Assembly (NCBI GenBank): GCA_016217725.1
Contig: JACRHB010000170.1
Span: 1-36,786 of the forward strand
Length of the DNA: 36,786 nucleotides
DNA from: Nitrospirota bacterium
GTDB taxonomy: Bacteria; Nitrospirota; Thermodesulfovibrionia; UBA6902
Direction: 5' to 3'
Both the position numbers and the translations under genes were made by a program. Each line of letters opens with the position of its first letter. Within the stretch, counting starts at the first letter, position 1. The notes beneath the pieces are model-generated. The model had not been told where the DNA came from. It made no database searches and was given only the letters and a program-made list of their open reading frames with translations. Positions 24,243 through 32,075 of the stretch are shown piece after piece.

Positions 24243-25538
24243 ATGAAATCAATACTCGTAGTCGACGACGATCAGCATATGAGGTCCGCCTTAAAGGAGG
24301 CTATTGCGAGAATGGGCTACGGCGTTGTGCCTGCCGGGGACCCTTTTGACGCATTGCAAAAACTTGAAGAGACCTCCGTCTCTATGATTGTAACGGATAT
24401 GAAGATGCCCGGGATGGACGGCGTTGCCTTTATAAAAGAGGCCCGGAAAAAAGTCGGGAGCCTGCCCATTCTTGTCATTACAGGTTTTGCAACGGTTGAA
24501 AACGCCGTCGATGCAATGAAGGAAGGGGCGTGTGAATACCTTATGAAGCCCTTCTCCTTCGATACGCTTACAAAGACAATCGAATCCGTCATGACGAATG
24601 CTTCGCACGGCGGCAGAGAAGTAGTAACTAATAATGAAGGGATGAAAAAACTGATACACCTGGCGCACGACGTGGCGCTGAGCGACATCACGGTGCTTAT
24701 CCTCGGCGAGAGCGGCACCGGGAAGGAGCTGTTAGCCGGATATATCCACAAGACGAGCCGCAGGAGTAAAAAGCCCCTTATAGCGGTAAACTGCGCCGCC
24801 ATCCCGGACAATCTCCTTGAGTCGGAGCTTTTCGGATATGAAAAAGGGGCCTTTACGGGAGCGCTCGAAAGAAAGACGGGAAAATTCGAGCTGGCCCACG
24901 GCGGCACCATACTGCTTGACGAGATAGGAGAGATGTCGTATACGCTCCAGGCGAAGCTGCTGAGGGTGCTGCAGGAAAGAGAGATAGATAGGGTAGGGGG
25001 AAAACAGCCCGTGCCCGTGGACGTGAGGGTGATAGCCACCACCAACAGAGACCTGCAGAAAGAAATAAAAGAGGGAAGGTTCAGGGAGGACCTTTTCTAC
25101 CGGCTGAGCGTCTTCCCGCTTCAACTGCTTCCCTTAAGGGAAAGGCCGGAAGATATAATGCTTCTTTCGGAACACTTTGCAAAAAAATTTTCAATACAGC
25201 TCAATAAGAGCATGTCGGGTTTTACAAAAGAGGCTGAGGAATTGCTTGTGAAAAGACAGTGGAAGGGGAATATCAGGGAGCTTGAGAACGCAATTCACAG
25301 GTCGGTGCTTATTGCGAGATCGGATTTGATAAAAGCGGATGACTTTATGCTTAAGGATAAACCGGACCCATGTAATTCGGGCAGCGGCAGTTTAAAGGGT
25401 ATGGAGATGGACCTGATACTAAAGACCCTTGAGGAAACAAACGGCAACAAGACAAAGGCTGCAAAGCTCCTCGGCGTGAGCGTAAGGACCATAAGGAATA
25501 AACTTCACGAGTACGGGAAAAATTTTCCTACTGCGTGA
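24243..25538 (+). CDS. Sigma-54-dependent response regulator, FleR/FlrC/NtrC type
   Basis: 431 residues. Receiver (DDD at the N-terminus, phospho-acceptor D54 in MIVTDMKMPGMDG), AAA+ activator domain with Walker A GESGTGKELL, the sigma-54 contact loop GAFTGA, and Walker B region GGTILLDEIGEM, then a Fis-type helix-turn-helix (ETNGNKTKAAKLLGVSVRTIRNKL). Expected to activate sigma-54 promoters once phosphorylated by the kinase upstream. Candidate targets in the window are 20901 (its own operon) and 25698 (flgB). The start ATG follows the repeat cluster, which may supply an AGGGGG-like ribosome site. Confidence 0.94.
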   Translation: MKSILVVDDDQHMRSALKEAIARMGYGVVPAGDPFDALQKLEETSVSMIVTDMKMPGMDGVAFIKEARKKVGSLPILVITGFATVENAVDAMKEGACEYLMKPFSFDTLTKTIESVMTNASHGGREVVTNNEGMKKLIHLAHDVALSDITVLILGESGTGKELLAGYIHKTSRRSKKPLIAVNCAAIPDNLLESELFGYEKGAFTGALERKTGKFELAHGGTILLDEIGEMSYTLQAKLLRVLQEREIDRVGGKQPVPVDVRVIATTNRDLQKEIKEGRFREDLFYRLSVFPLQLLPLRERPEDIMLLSEHFAKKFSIQLNKSMSGFTKEAEELLVKRQWKGNIRELENAIHRSVLIARSDLIKADDFMLKDKPDPCNSGSGSLKGMEMDLILKTLEETNGNKTKAAKLLGVSVRTIRNKLHEYGKNFPTA

Positions 25539-25588
25539 CGGAAGGATGAAGGATGAAGTGAAAAAGAGCTTATGAATAGAGCCATAGT

Positions 25589-25663
25589 AGTTGTCATTCC
25601 CGCAAGCGAAGCGCGTCGGGAATCCTTCCGGGAAAAGATTCCGGACAAGCCGGAATGACAACT
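25589..25663. repeat. TGTCATTCC-type palindromic repeat, copy 2
   Basis: The outer arms AGTTGTCATTCC (25589-25600) and GGAATGACAACT (25652-25663) are exact reverse complements. The interior nearly matches the copy at 6888. It lies between the activator gene and the flgB promoter. Confidence 0.88.
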
Positions 25664-25697
25664 AAACCGACTTTATACACAGACGACTAATTAAGGA

Positions 25698-25714
25698 TTG
25701 GCATGTTTTTTGAA
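25698..25714 (+). promoter_or_regulatory. Candidate sigma-54 promoter for flgB
   Basis: TTGGCATGTTTTTTGAA has the -24 GG and correct spacing, but the -12 GC is GA. The predicted start near 25724-25726 lies about 10 bases before the chosen flgB ATG, close to AGGAGA. Plausible but imperfect. Confidence 0.45.
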
Positions 25715-25734
25715 TGAAAGGTTCAGGAGAAAGT

Positions 25735-26100
25735 ATGGACAAGGGATTCAGGATTCTTGAGAGGCTGGTTCAGGCGGCCAATATAAGGCAGAAGGTGATC
25801 TCTTCCAACATCGCCAATGCGGATACGCCGGGCTTCAAGGCAAAGGACGTGAAATTCGGCAACCTCCTGGGAAAGGAAATGAATCTATTGACCACGGATA
25901 AGAAACACGTCGGCGGGACCGAAAAGGTGAGCGCCAGGGAGGAAGTGGAAGGCAGTCTGTCCTGGGAAGACCGCAATAACGTCGAGCTTAATAACGAGGT
26001 CGCCAAGATGACGGAGAACGCCCTGCTGCACGATACGGCGGTTACGCTGCTGGCGGCTAAGATCAAGATGTTCAAGATCGCAATAAGCAGGGGAAGGTAG
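25735..26100 (+). CDS. flgB: Flagellar basal-body rod protein FlgB
   Basis: 121 residues from MDKGFRILERLVQAANIRQKVISSNIANADTPGFKAKDVKF, the standard rod-protein N-terminus (SSNIANADTPG). The C-terminus is helical (TENALLHDTAVTLLAAKIKMFKIAISRGR). An ATG seven codons upstream is also in frame, but AGGAGA with good spacing precedes 25735. Part of the proximal rod in the periplasm. First gene of the basal-body operon. Confidence 0.95.
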   Translation: MDKGFRILERLVQAANIRQKVISSNIANADTPGFKAKDVKFGNLLGKEMNLLTTDKKHVGGTEKVSAREEVEGSLSWEDRNNVELNNEVAKMTENALLHDTAVTLLAAKIKMFKIAISRGR

Positions 26101-26145
26101 GATGAAAGTAAGACACGGAGAATTAATGCAAGGGAGAGGTAAACG

Positions 26146-26553
26146 ATGGATATATTCAAAGTAAGCGCAACGGCCCTCGAGGCGCAGAGGATAAGGATGA
26201 ATACGATAGCCTCCAATATGGCGAACGCGCAGTCGACAAAGACTGAATCAGGCGGCCCGTATATAAGGAAGGACGTCGTGTTTGAGACGATGCCGGTAAA
26301 TGCAAAGGCCGATGAAAGGCTTGAAGGGGTAAGGGTGAAAGAGGTCGTAGAGGATAAAAAACCGCTTATAACGCTTTATGATCCGGGGCATCCCGACGCG
26401 GATGAAAACGGCTTTGTAACGATGCCCAACATAAACGTTATCGAGGAGATGGTTAACATGATGATGGCGCTGCGCGCATATGAGGCCAACGTCAAGGCGT
26501 TTAACGTCTCAAAGGGCATGTTCCAGAAGGCCCTTGAGCTCGGGAGGTTATGA
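26146..26553 (+). CDS. flgC: Flagellar basal-body rod protein FlgC
   Basis: 135 residues: MDIFKVSATALEAQRIRMNTIASNMANAQSTKTESGGPYIRKDVVFE, then VKEVVEDKKPLITLYDPGHPDADENGFVTMPNINVIEEMVNMMMALRAYEANVKAFNVSKGMFQKAL, a full family match. Follows flgB by 45 bases with a ribosome site, and its stop overlaps the fliE start region (ATGA). Proximal rod component exported by the flagellar type III system. Confidence 0.96.
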   Translation: MDIFKVSATALEAQRIRMNTIASNMANAQSTKTESGGPYIRKDVVFETMPVNAKADERLEGVRVKEVVEDKKPLITLYDPGHPDADENGFVTMPNINVIEEMVNMMMALRAYEANVKAFNVSKGMFQKALELGRL

Positions 26554-26855
26554 TGGCTGATATAACGGCGATTAAAAACATCGGCGGCGGCATTACAACC
26601 AACGGCGCCGCGCAGAAAAATTCAGCGAATAACGCTTCAGGGGGCGGTTTTGACGACGTCATCAACGAGGCGTTAAGCAAGGTCTCACGGGTGCAGAACG
26701 ACGTCGACACGGCAGTGGGCGAATTGGCGAAAGGCGGCGACGTTACGAGCGCAATCCTTGCAGTTGAAAAAGCCGATATGTCGTTTCAGTTAATGGTGGA
26801 GATAAGGAACAAGCTCCTGAGCACTTATGAGGAGATCATGAGGATGCAGGTTTAG
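26553..26855 (+). CDS. fliE: Flagellar hook-basal body protein FliE
   Basis: About 100 residues: a glycine/asparagine-rich N-terminus, then FDDVINEALSKVSRVQNDVDTAVGELAKGGDVTSAILAVEKADMSFQLMVEIRNKLLSTYEEIMRMQV, typical of FliE. Two consecutive ATGs exist (26550 overlapping the flgC stop, and 26553). GGGAGG spacing favours the second, MADITAIKN. It joins the MS ring to the rod. Confidence 0.94.
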   Translation: MADITAIKNIGGGITTNGAAQKNSANNASGGGFDDVINEALSKVSRVQNDVDTAVGELAKGGDVTSAILAVEKADMSFQLMVEIRNKLLSTYEEIMRMQV

Positions 26856-26861
26856 AAAAAC

Positions 26862-26938
26862 GTTCACCGTCAACCGTTCACCGTTGACCGTTAACAGTGA
26901 ACGGATAACGGTGAACAATGAACGGATAACGGTCAACG
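26862..26938. repeat. Heptamer-like GTTCACCGT/ACGGTGAAC inverted tract between fliE and fliF
   Basis: GTTCACC and GTTGACC units facing AACGGTGAAC and AACGGTCAACG units, for example GTTCACCGT at 26862-26870 with ACGGTGAAC at 26908-26916. Could form a strong hairpin inside the operon between fliE and fliF. Confidence 0.75.
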
Positions 26939-26964
26939 AATAACGAGAGACGAGGAACGAAAAT

Positions 26965-28518
26965 ATGGCGGCGATGGACAACATTATTGCAAATTTGAAG
27001 GCCTGGCCTGCAAAGAAGATGACGGCTGCTTTAGCGGTCTTGATGATAAGCATTGCGGGACTGGTGCTCCTGTTTTCCTGGATGCAGAAGGTTGATTATC
27101 AGGTGTTGTATTCAAACCTCTCCGAAGAAGACGCGGGAAGGATAATACAGGAATTACAGGAAAAGAAAATCCCGTATAAGGCCGGCTCCGGCGGCTCGGT
27201 CCTCGTGGCCTCGGACAAGGTCTACGACGTCAGGCTGCAGCTTGCGTCGCAAGGGCTTCCGCAGGGCGGAGGAGTGGGGTTTGAGATATTCGACAATACG
27301 AATTTCACTACAAGCGAATTCATCCAGAAGCTCAACTACAGGAGGGCGCTTGAAGGAGAGCTGTCGAGGACCATACGCTCTCTCGCGGGCGTGCAGCAGT
27401 GCAGGGTGCACCTTGTCGTTCCTGACAAGTCCGTATTCGCGTTCCAGGATAACAAGCAGGAGACCACGGCTGCGGTATTCATATCCCTTAAACAGGGAAG
27501 GAAGCTTGCCGGAGGCGAGGTGGAGGGGATAATACATCTCGTAGCGAGCAGCGTAGAAGGACTGAACCCGGCGAACATCACAGTCGTCGACAACAAAGGC
27601 GAGCTCCTTCAAAAACCGAATGACGACAGCATGCTGGGCATGAGCGGCTCCCAGATGGAATTTCAGCACGGTTATGAAATGAACATGGCGTCCAAGGTCG
27701 TCGGCATACTTGAGCCTGTCGTAGGAAGAGGGAAAGTGAAGGCAAAGGTGTCGGCGACGTTCGACTTTAAAAAGAGCGAAAAGACGGAAGAGAGATATGA
27801 CCCCGAGGGAGTGGTCGTAAGGAGCGAGCAGAAGAGCTCGGAGAAATCGACGGCCGGAGCCCCTGCAGGCATACCCGGCGTCGCATCGAATCTGCCCGGA
27901 GGCGCGGGACCGCAATTCTCCGGCTCACAGGGACAATCGCAGAAGCAGGATGAAACGATAAATTACGAGACGAGCAAGACCGTAACGCACGTGGTGGAAA
28001 CGCCGTTCACGCTCGAAAGGCAGACGGTGGCGATATTGATCGACGGCATCCTGCAGTCTCAGCAAGGCTCCGTGGAAAATGCAAAACAGTACGTCCAGCG
28101 CTCCGAAGAGGACGTAAGGTTTTATGAAGACATCATTAAAAAGACCGTCGGCTTCACTTCCGACAGGGGAGATGAGATAAGCGTGAAGGTAATGCCGTTC
28201 AGGGAGATGGAAGCAGAGGGCGCACAGGAAGCCCCGAAGGAATATCTCCCGATCATCCTGACCGTTTTGAAATACCTGGCGCCGGTCGTTGCTGCGGTGT
28301 TGTTTTTCCTGTTTGTCGTGAGTCCGATGATGAAATCGCTTTCATCGATGCCGGGAAGGACGCAGACCGTTCAGGCCGGCTCATCCGGGATGGGCGCGTC
28401 TGGAGAAGGCATTATACAGATGAAAGAGCTGCCGGTTGAAAAACAGGTCATCGACTGGGCGAACAAGAACCCCCAGCAGGCTGCCGCGCTGGTAAAGGGC
28501 TGGCTGGAGGAAAAATAA
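26965..28518 (+). CDS. fliF: Flagellar MS-ring protein FliF
   Basis: 517 residues. N-terminal membrane helix (MTAALAVLMISIAGLVLLFS, about 19-40). The ring-building domains include VLYSNLSEEDAGRIIQELQEKKIPYK and FTTSEFIQKLNYRRALEGELSRTIRSL. The second helix is near 425-455 (PIILTVLKYLAPVVAAVLFF), with the cytoplasmic tail ending in WANKNPQQAAALVKGWLEE, which binds FliG. A low-complexity G/S/Q-rich loop is at about 305-335. The next gene starts immediately after its stop. Confidence 0.96.
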   Translation: MAAMDNIIANLKAWPAKKMTAALAVLMISIAGLVLLFSWMQKVDYQVLYSNLSEEDAGRIIQELQEKKIPYKAGSGGSVLVASDKVYDVRLQLASQGLPQGGGVGFEIFDNTNFTTSEFIQKLNYRRALEGELSRTIRSLAGVQQCRVHLVVPDKSVFAFQDNKQETTAAVFISLKQGRKLAGGEVEGIIHLVASSVEGLNPANITVVDNKGELLQKPNDDSMLGMSGSQMEFQHGYEMNMASKVVGILEPVVGRGKVKAKVSATFDFKKSEKTEERYDPEGVVVRSEQKSSEKSTAGAPAGIPGVASNLPGGAGPQFSGSQGQSQKQDETINYETSKTVTHVVETPFTLERQTVAILIDGILQSQQGSVENAKQYVQRSEEDVRFYEDIIKKTVGFTSDRGDEISVKVMPFREMEAEGAQEAPKEYLPIILTVLKYLAPVVAAVLFFLFVVSPMMKSLSSMPGRTQTVQAGSSGMGASGEGIIQMKELPVEKQVIDWANKNPQQAAALVKGWLEEK

Positions 28519-29505
28519 ATGGGGATCAACGGCTATGAAAAGGCGGCGATATTTTTAAGCGCCGTCGGCGAGGAGACGGCGGCGCAGATATTAAAAGGTC
28601 TGGACCCTGAAGTCATAGGTAAGATTACATCATATATGGCCCGGATGAAGAAGGGCGATCGCGTCAAGATCGAGAGCGTTTTTGTGGAAACGCTGGAGCT
28701 GGTGAAAAGCGGCGACATTCAGCATCTCGGAGGCGAAGAGTACGTTAAAAAGATATTGACAAAAGGGCTCGGCAATGAAGACGCCGAGAGGATCCTCGAG
28801 ATGGCGTCCAAGGTTAGTCCTCTCGAATCTCTAAAGTGGGTGAACCCGAAGACGCTCTCAAGCTTCCTTGTCACCGAGCATCCCCAGACTATAGCGCTTA
28901 TCTTATGCCTCCTTGAATCCGAGCAGGCGGCGGCGATCATAGAGACGCTGCCGGAGCATATCAGGTCCGACGTCGCCCTGAGAGTCGCTACGACGGAGAG
29001 GATACCCGAAAGCGCGCTGGAAGAGATTGAAGAGGTGCTCAAAGTCCAGCTTGACATGGGGAAGGGCAGTCAGGGGAAAGCCTTTCACGGCACGAAAGTC
29101 ATCGCGGAGATACTCAATCACTGCGACAGGACCACGGAGCAGAAGATCCTCGGCAGCATAGACGGCCGGGATGCGAAGATGGCGGATTCGATAAGAGAGC
29201 TTATGCTCGTATTCGACGACCTTGAAAAGGTGGACGACAGGGGCATTCAGCTCATCCTGAAAGAAATAACCACGGAGGACCTGACCCTGGCTTTGAAAAC
29301 GGCGTCTGACGGGTTGAAGCAGAAGATCTTCAAAAACATGTCGCAGAGAGCGGTTCAGATCTTAAAAGAGGAGATGGAGACGAGAGGCCCCGTAAAGGTA
29401 TCCGACGTTGAGAAGGCCCAGCAGAATATAGTCAAGGTTGCGAGAAAACTTGATGAGGAAGGCAGGATAGTGATCGCAGGAAGGGGCAAAGAGGAATTTG
29501 TTTAA
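28519..29505 (+). CDS. fliG: Flagellar motor switch protein FliG
   Basis: 328 residues. The N-terminal domain binds FliF, the middle domain has LVTEHPQTIALILCLLESEQAAAIIETLPE (with an EHPQ motif), and the C-terminal torque domain has LMLVFDDLEKVDDRGIQLILKEI and LKQKIFKNMSQRAVQILKEEMETRGPVKVSDVEKAQQNIVKVARKL with the charged residues that contact the stator. ATG abuts the fliF stop (coupled). Overlaps the fliH start by 8 bases. Confidence 0.97.
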   Translation: MGINGYEKAAIFLSAVGEETAAQILKGLDPEVIGKITSYMARMKKGDRVKIESVFVETLELVKSGDIQHLGGEEYVKKILTKGLGNEDAERILEMASKVSPLESLKWVNPKTLSSFLVTEHPQTIALILCLLESEQAAAIIETLPEHIRSDVALRVATTERIPESALEEIEEVLKVQLDMGKGSQGKAFHGTKVIAEILNHCDRTTEQKILGSIDGRDAKMADSIRELMLVFDDLEKVDDRGIQLILKEITTEDLTLALKTASDGLKQKIFKNMSQRAVQILKEEMETRGPVKVSDVEKAQQNIVKVARKLDEEGRIVIAGRGKEEFV

Positions 29506-30118
29506 AGGAAGGAGCCATAAAAACGCTGAAGCCGTCCTTTTCAATATGCCTTCTCTTGAGGACGAAAGACTGACGGGCGTCGAAGACGCAGCCCTCAGCG
29601 CGGAAGAAATACAGAGGCGGGCCTATGAAGAAGGCTTTGCCTCGGGCGAGAAAGCCGGTTATGCCGCAGGAGAGCAAAAGGCGCTTTTGCTTGCGGAGCG
29701 GCTCGAAAAGATCATCGGCGAGATAACGGAAATAAAGGCCGGTCTCGTGGAAGAGCTTGAAAGTCAGGCCGTCGAGCTTTCTACCGCGATAGCTAAAAAG
29801 ATAATCACCGAGGAGATCAGAACAAGACCGGAAGTCATCGTGACGATAGTAAAAGAGTCTTTAAAAAGATTGCAGCGGACGGGCGTTATCACGATCAGGA
29901 TCAATCCCGCCCTTCAAGAGCTGTTTATGAAGAAGAAGCCTGAATTGATCGACATACATCAGGATATCGCCTTTGACGTCATCTCTAATATCCCGGTCAC
30001 GGCGCCTCTTGTAATAAGCAAAACCGAGGAAGTCGTGATGGACATTGATTCACTGTTCGCAAACGTTATGGAGGAGATAAAAAAGGCAGCAGAAAAACAG
30101 AAAAGAGTTAAAAGGTAA
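29498..30118 (+). CDS. fliH: Flagellar export ATPase regulator FliH
   Basis: 206 residues from a TTG start overlapping the fliG end. The translation LFKGRSHKNAEAVLFNMPSLEDERL resembles the usual FliH opening (KG...F..PSL), which supports TTG over the ATG 16 codons in. The middle is a long helix with a GxxxG-like stretch (EEGFASGEKAGYAAGEQKALL). The C-terminal part (TAIAKKIITEEIRTRPEVIVTIVKESLKRL) is the FliI-binding domain. The stop and last residues (KRVKR) lie inside a GGTAAGA heptamer tract. Confidence 0.88.
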   Translation: MFKGRSHKNAEAVLFNMPSLEDERLTGVEDAALSAEEIQRRAYEEGFASGEKAGYAAGEQKALLLAERLEKIIGEITEIKAGLVEELESQAVELSTAIAKKIITEEIRTRPEVIVTIVKESLKRLQRTGVITIRINPALQELFMKKKPELIDIHQDIAFDVISNIPVTAPLVISKTEEVVMDIDSLFANVMEEIKKAAEKQKRVKR

Positions 30119-30138
30119 GAGGTAAGAGGTAAGAGTTA
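30112..30138. repeat. GGTAAGA heptamer tract at the fliH stop
   Basis: About three GGTAAGA units followed by GTTAAAAGTTA. The fliH stop codon TAA falls inside the first unit. Confidence 0.65.
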
Positions 30139-30172
30139 AAAGTTATGTTGCATGGACAGACTTACATTTGGC

Positions 30173-30278
30173 CGTCATTCCCGCAGTCTTTAAGCGGGAA
30201 TCCAGACAGCGTCCCCGCGAAAGCGGGGAACCGGAAGACAAAGGAACTGGATGCCCGATAAAAAACTTCGGGCATGAC
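30173..30278. repeat. CGTCATTCC...GGGCATGACA palindromic repeat, copy 3 (long form)
   Basis: CGTCATTCCCGC with internal hairpins (GTCCCCGCGAAAGCGGGGA; ATGCCCGA...TCGGGCAT), ending GCATGACA. Same family as 6888, 25589 and 32123 but with a different interior. With heptamer tracts on both sides it fills the 195-base gap between fliH and fliI. Confidence 0.8.
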
Positions 30279-30280
30279 AA

Positions 30281-30312
30281 AAAACAACTAACAACTAAAA
30301 ACTAAAAACTTC
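30281..30312. repeat. AACAACTAAAAACT-type heptamer tract before fliI
   Basis: AACTAAC/AACTAAA units run up to the fliI ATG, leaving no recognisable ribosome site. Confidence 0.55.
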
Positions 30313-30313
30313 A

Positions 30314-31645
30314 ATGACCAGCATCGATCTTACTCCATACATAACGGCGGTTGAAAATTCGGAGCCTCTGAAGGTTTACGGAAGGATAACGGAGATAACC
30401 GGGCTCACCATTAAGGCTACCGGGGTCGATGTGAGCATCGGCGAATCCTGCAAGATCTATACGGACAACGCCCCTTCCATTGACGCTGAAGTGGTCGGCT
30501 TCAAGGAAGGACAGGTTATTCTCATGGCTACAGGGGAGGTTTCGGGGATAAGACACGGCAGCAGGGTGCTGCCTCTCGGCAAGAACATCTCTGTAAAAGT
30601 AAGCGACGACCTTATAGGGAGGGTCCTTGACGCGGCAGGCCATCCTATAGACGGCAAGGGAAGCATCGAAGGCCTGGATTACCTCCTTAATTCATTATCG
30701 CCGCATCCCCTCACGAGACATATGATAGAAGAGCCGATGGATATAGGCATAAGGGCCTTAAACGGACTGCTTACGTGCGGGAAGGGACAAAGGGTCGGGA
30801 TTATGGCCGGCTCAGGCGTGGGGAAAAGCGTTCTTTTGGGAATGATCGCAAAATATTCCGAGGCCGCGGTAAACGTCATAGCGCTGATCGGTGAGAGGAG
30901 CCGTGAAGTGCGTGAGTTTATCGACAAGAACCTCGGCGAGGAAGGTTTGAGGAAATCCATCGTCGTAGTCTCAACATCGGAGCAGACTCCGCTTGCGAAG
31001 GTGAGAGGCGCTTTTACGGCGACCGCAATCGCCGAATATTTCAGGGACAAGGGAAACGACGTGCTGCTTCTCATGGACTCCCTGACCCGTGTCGCTATGG
31101 CGCAAAGGGAGATAGGCCTTGCTGTAGGCGAGCCTCCCACGAACAGGGGATACACTCCTTCCGTCTTTGCCCTTCTTCCGAAGCTGCTCGAAAGGGTTGG
31201 CACTTCCGAAGGGGAAGGCAGCATCACCGGCCTCTATACCGTGCTCGTCGAAGGCGACGACATGCTGGAGCCCGTGGCGGACATGTCGAGGTCCGTGCTC
31301 GACGGGCACATCGTGCTTTCCAGAGACCTTGCAATGGAGAACCACTATCCGTCGATTGACATACTTCAGTCCATCAGCAGGGTGATGCCCCACGTTATCG
31401 ATGATAGGCACAGGGAATACGCGGGAAAATTTATCGACGTGCTGTCGACGTATAAGAAATTTGAAGACATGATAAACCTCGGGGCCTACAAGCACGGCTC
31501 AAACTTTAAGGTCGACTACTCGATCAAGACGATAGACAAACTGAGGAGCTACCTCAAGCAGGGGATGAATGAAAGGATAGATTACGCAGACAGCATACAG
31601 GGATTATATTTCATATTCGATGAAACGGGGAGGGAAAATGCGTAA
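30314..31645 (+). CDS. fliI: Flagellum-specific ATPase FliI
   Basis: 443 residues. F1-beta-like ATPase of the flagellar type III export apparatus. Walker A AGSGVGKSVLLG, Walker B VLLLMDSLTRVAMAQREIGLAVGEPP, and TNRGYTPSVFALLPKLLERVGTSEGEGSITGLYTVLVEGDDMLEPVAD are diagnostic. Residues RHGSRVLPLG and LIGRVLDAAGHPIDG belong to the N-terminal barrel and hinge. The ATG follows a heptamer tract without a clear ribosome site. The start of fliJ overlaps its end. Confidence 0.97.
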   Translation: MTSIDLTPYITAVENSEPLKVYGRITEITGLTIKATGVDVSIGESCKIYTDNAPSIDAEVVGFKEGQVILMATGEVSGIRHGSRVLPLGKNISVKVSDDLIGRVLDAAGHPIDGKGSIEGLDYLLNSLSPHPLTRHMIEEPMDIGIRALNGLLTCGKGQRVGIMAGSGVGKSVLLGMIAKYSEAAVNVIALIGERSREVREFIDKNLGEEGLRKSIVVVSTSEQTPLAKVRGAFTATAIAEYFRDKGNDVLLLMDSLTRVAMAQREIGLAVGEPPTNRGYTPSVFALLPKLLERVGTSEGEGSITGLYTVLVEGDDMLEPVADMSRSVLDGHIVLSRDLAMENHYPSIDILQSISRVMPHVIDDRHREYAGKFIDVLSTYKKFEDMINLGAYKHGSNFKVDYSIKTIDKLRSYLKQGMNERIDYADSIQGLYFIFDETGRENA

Positions 31646-32075
31646 GAGCAAGACGATATCCAAGATTCTTAAATTAAAAGAAAGTAAAAAGAAGGAGCTC
31701 GAGCTTGAGGTAAAGAGGGCTTCGGACAAGGTTGATAAAGAACGCTCAAAGCTCCAGGCGCTTGAGAGGGACTTTAACGACACCCTCGATTTCTTTAATG
31801 AAAAACATGCCGAGGGTTCCCTGGATGCAGGCAATCTTATCTCATGCTACGATTTTTTCTCGCGCATCAACGGAAAGATAAATGAGCAGAAGAAGGTCCA
31901 TTCCCGGTGTCAGGCAGAGCTTACAGGTCTGAGAGACACGCTCGTCAACGCGCACAAAGACAAGAAGATAATTGAGATATTGCATGACAGGATCATTAAA
32001 AGAGATATTAAGGAAAGGCTGGATTCAGAACAGAAAGAGAATGATTTCTTTGCTATCTCAAGGAGGTTGAAATGA
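31638..32075 (+). CDS. fliJ: Flagellar export protein FliJ
   Basis: About 145 residues, an antiparallel coiled coil (KESKKKELELEVKRASDKVDKERSKLQALERDF ... RCQAELTGLRDTLVNAHKDKKIIEILHDRII) ending KENDFFAISRRLK, as in FliJ. The ATG chosen (31638) is preceded by GGGGAGGG with good spacing and overlaps the fliI stop; another in-frame ATG at 31620 is less likely. Works with FliI/FliH in the export gate. Confidence 0.9.
   Translation: MRKSKTISKILKLKESKKKELELEVKRASDKVDKERSKLQALERDFNDTLDFFNEKHAEGSLDAGNLISCYDFFSRINGKINEQKKVHSRCQAELTGLRDTLVNAHKDKKIIEILHDRIIKRDIKERLDSEQKENDFFAISRRLK

Noticed and set aside
24317-25045. Minus-strand open frame of 242 codons opposite the sigma-54 activator
   Set aside because: Serine/proline-rich shadow of the conserved AAA+ domain; no start signal or family.
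26862-26938. Possible CRISPR array
   Set aside because: Units are 7-10 bases with no unique spacers of constant length, and they are arranged in inverted rather than direct order.
27154-27915. Minus-strand open frame of 253 codons opposite fliF
   Set aside because: Antisense to a clear fliF, arginine- and histidine-rich with no domain; an effect of G+C-rich codon bias.
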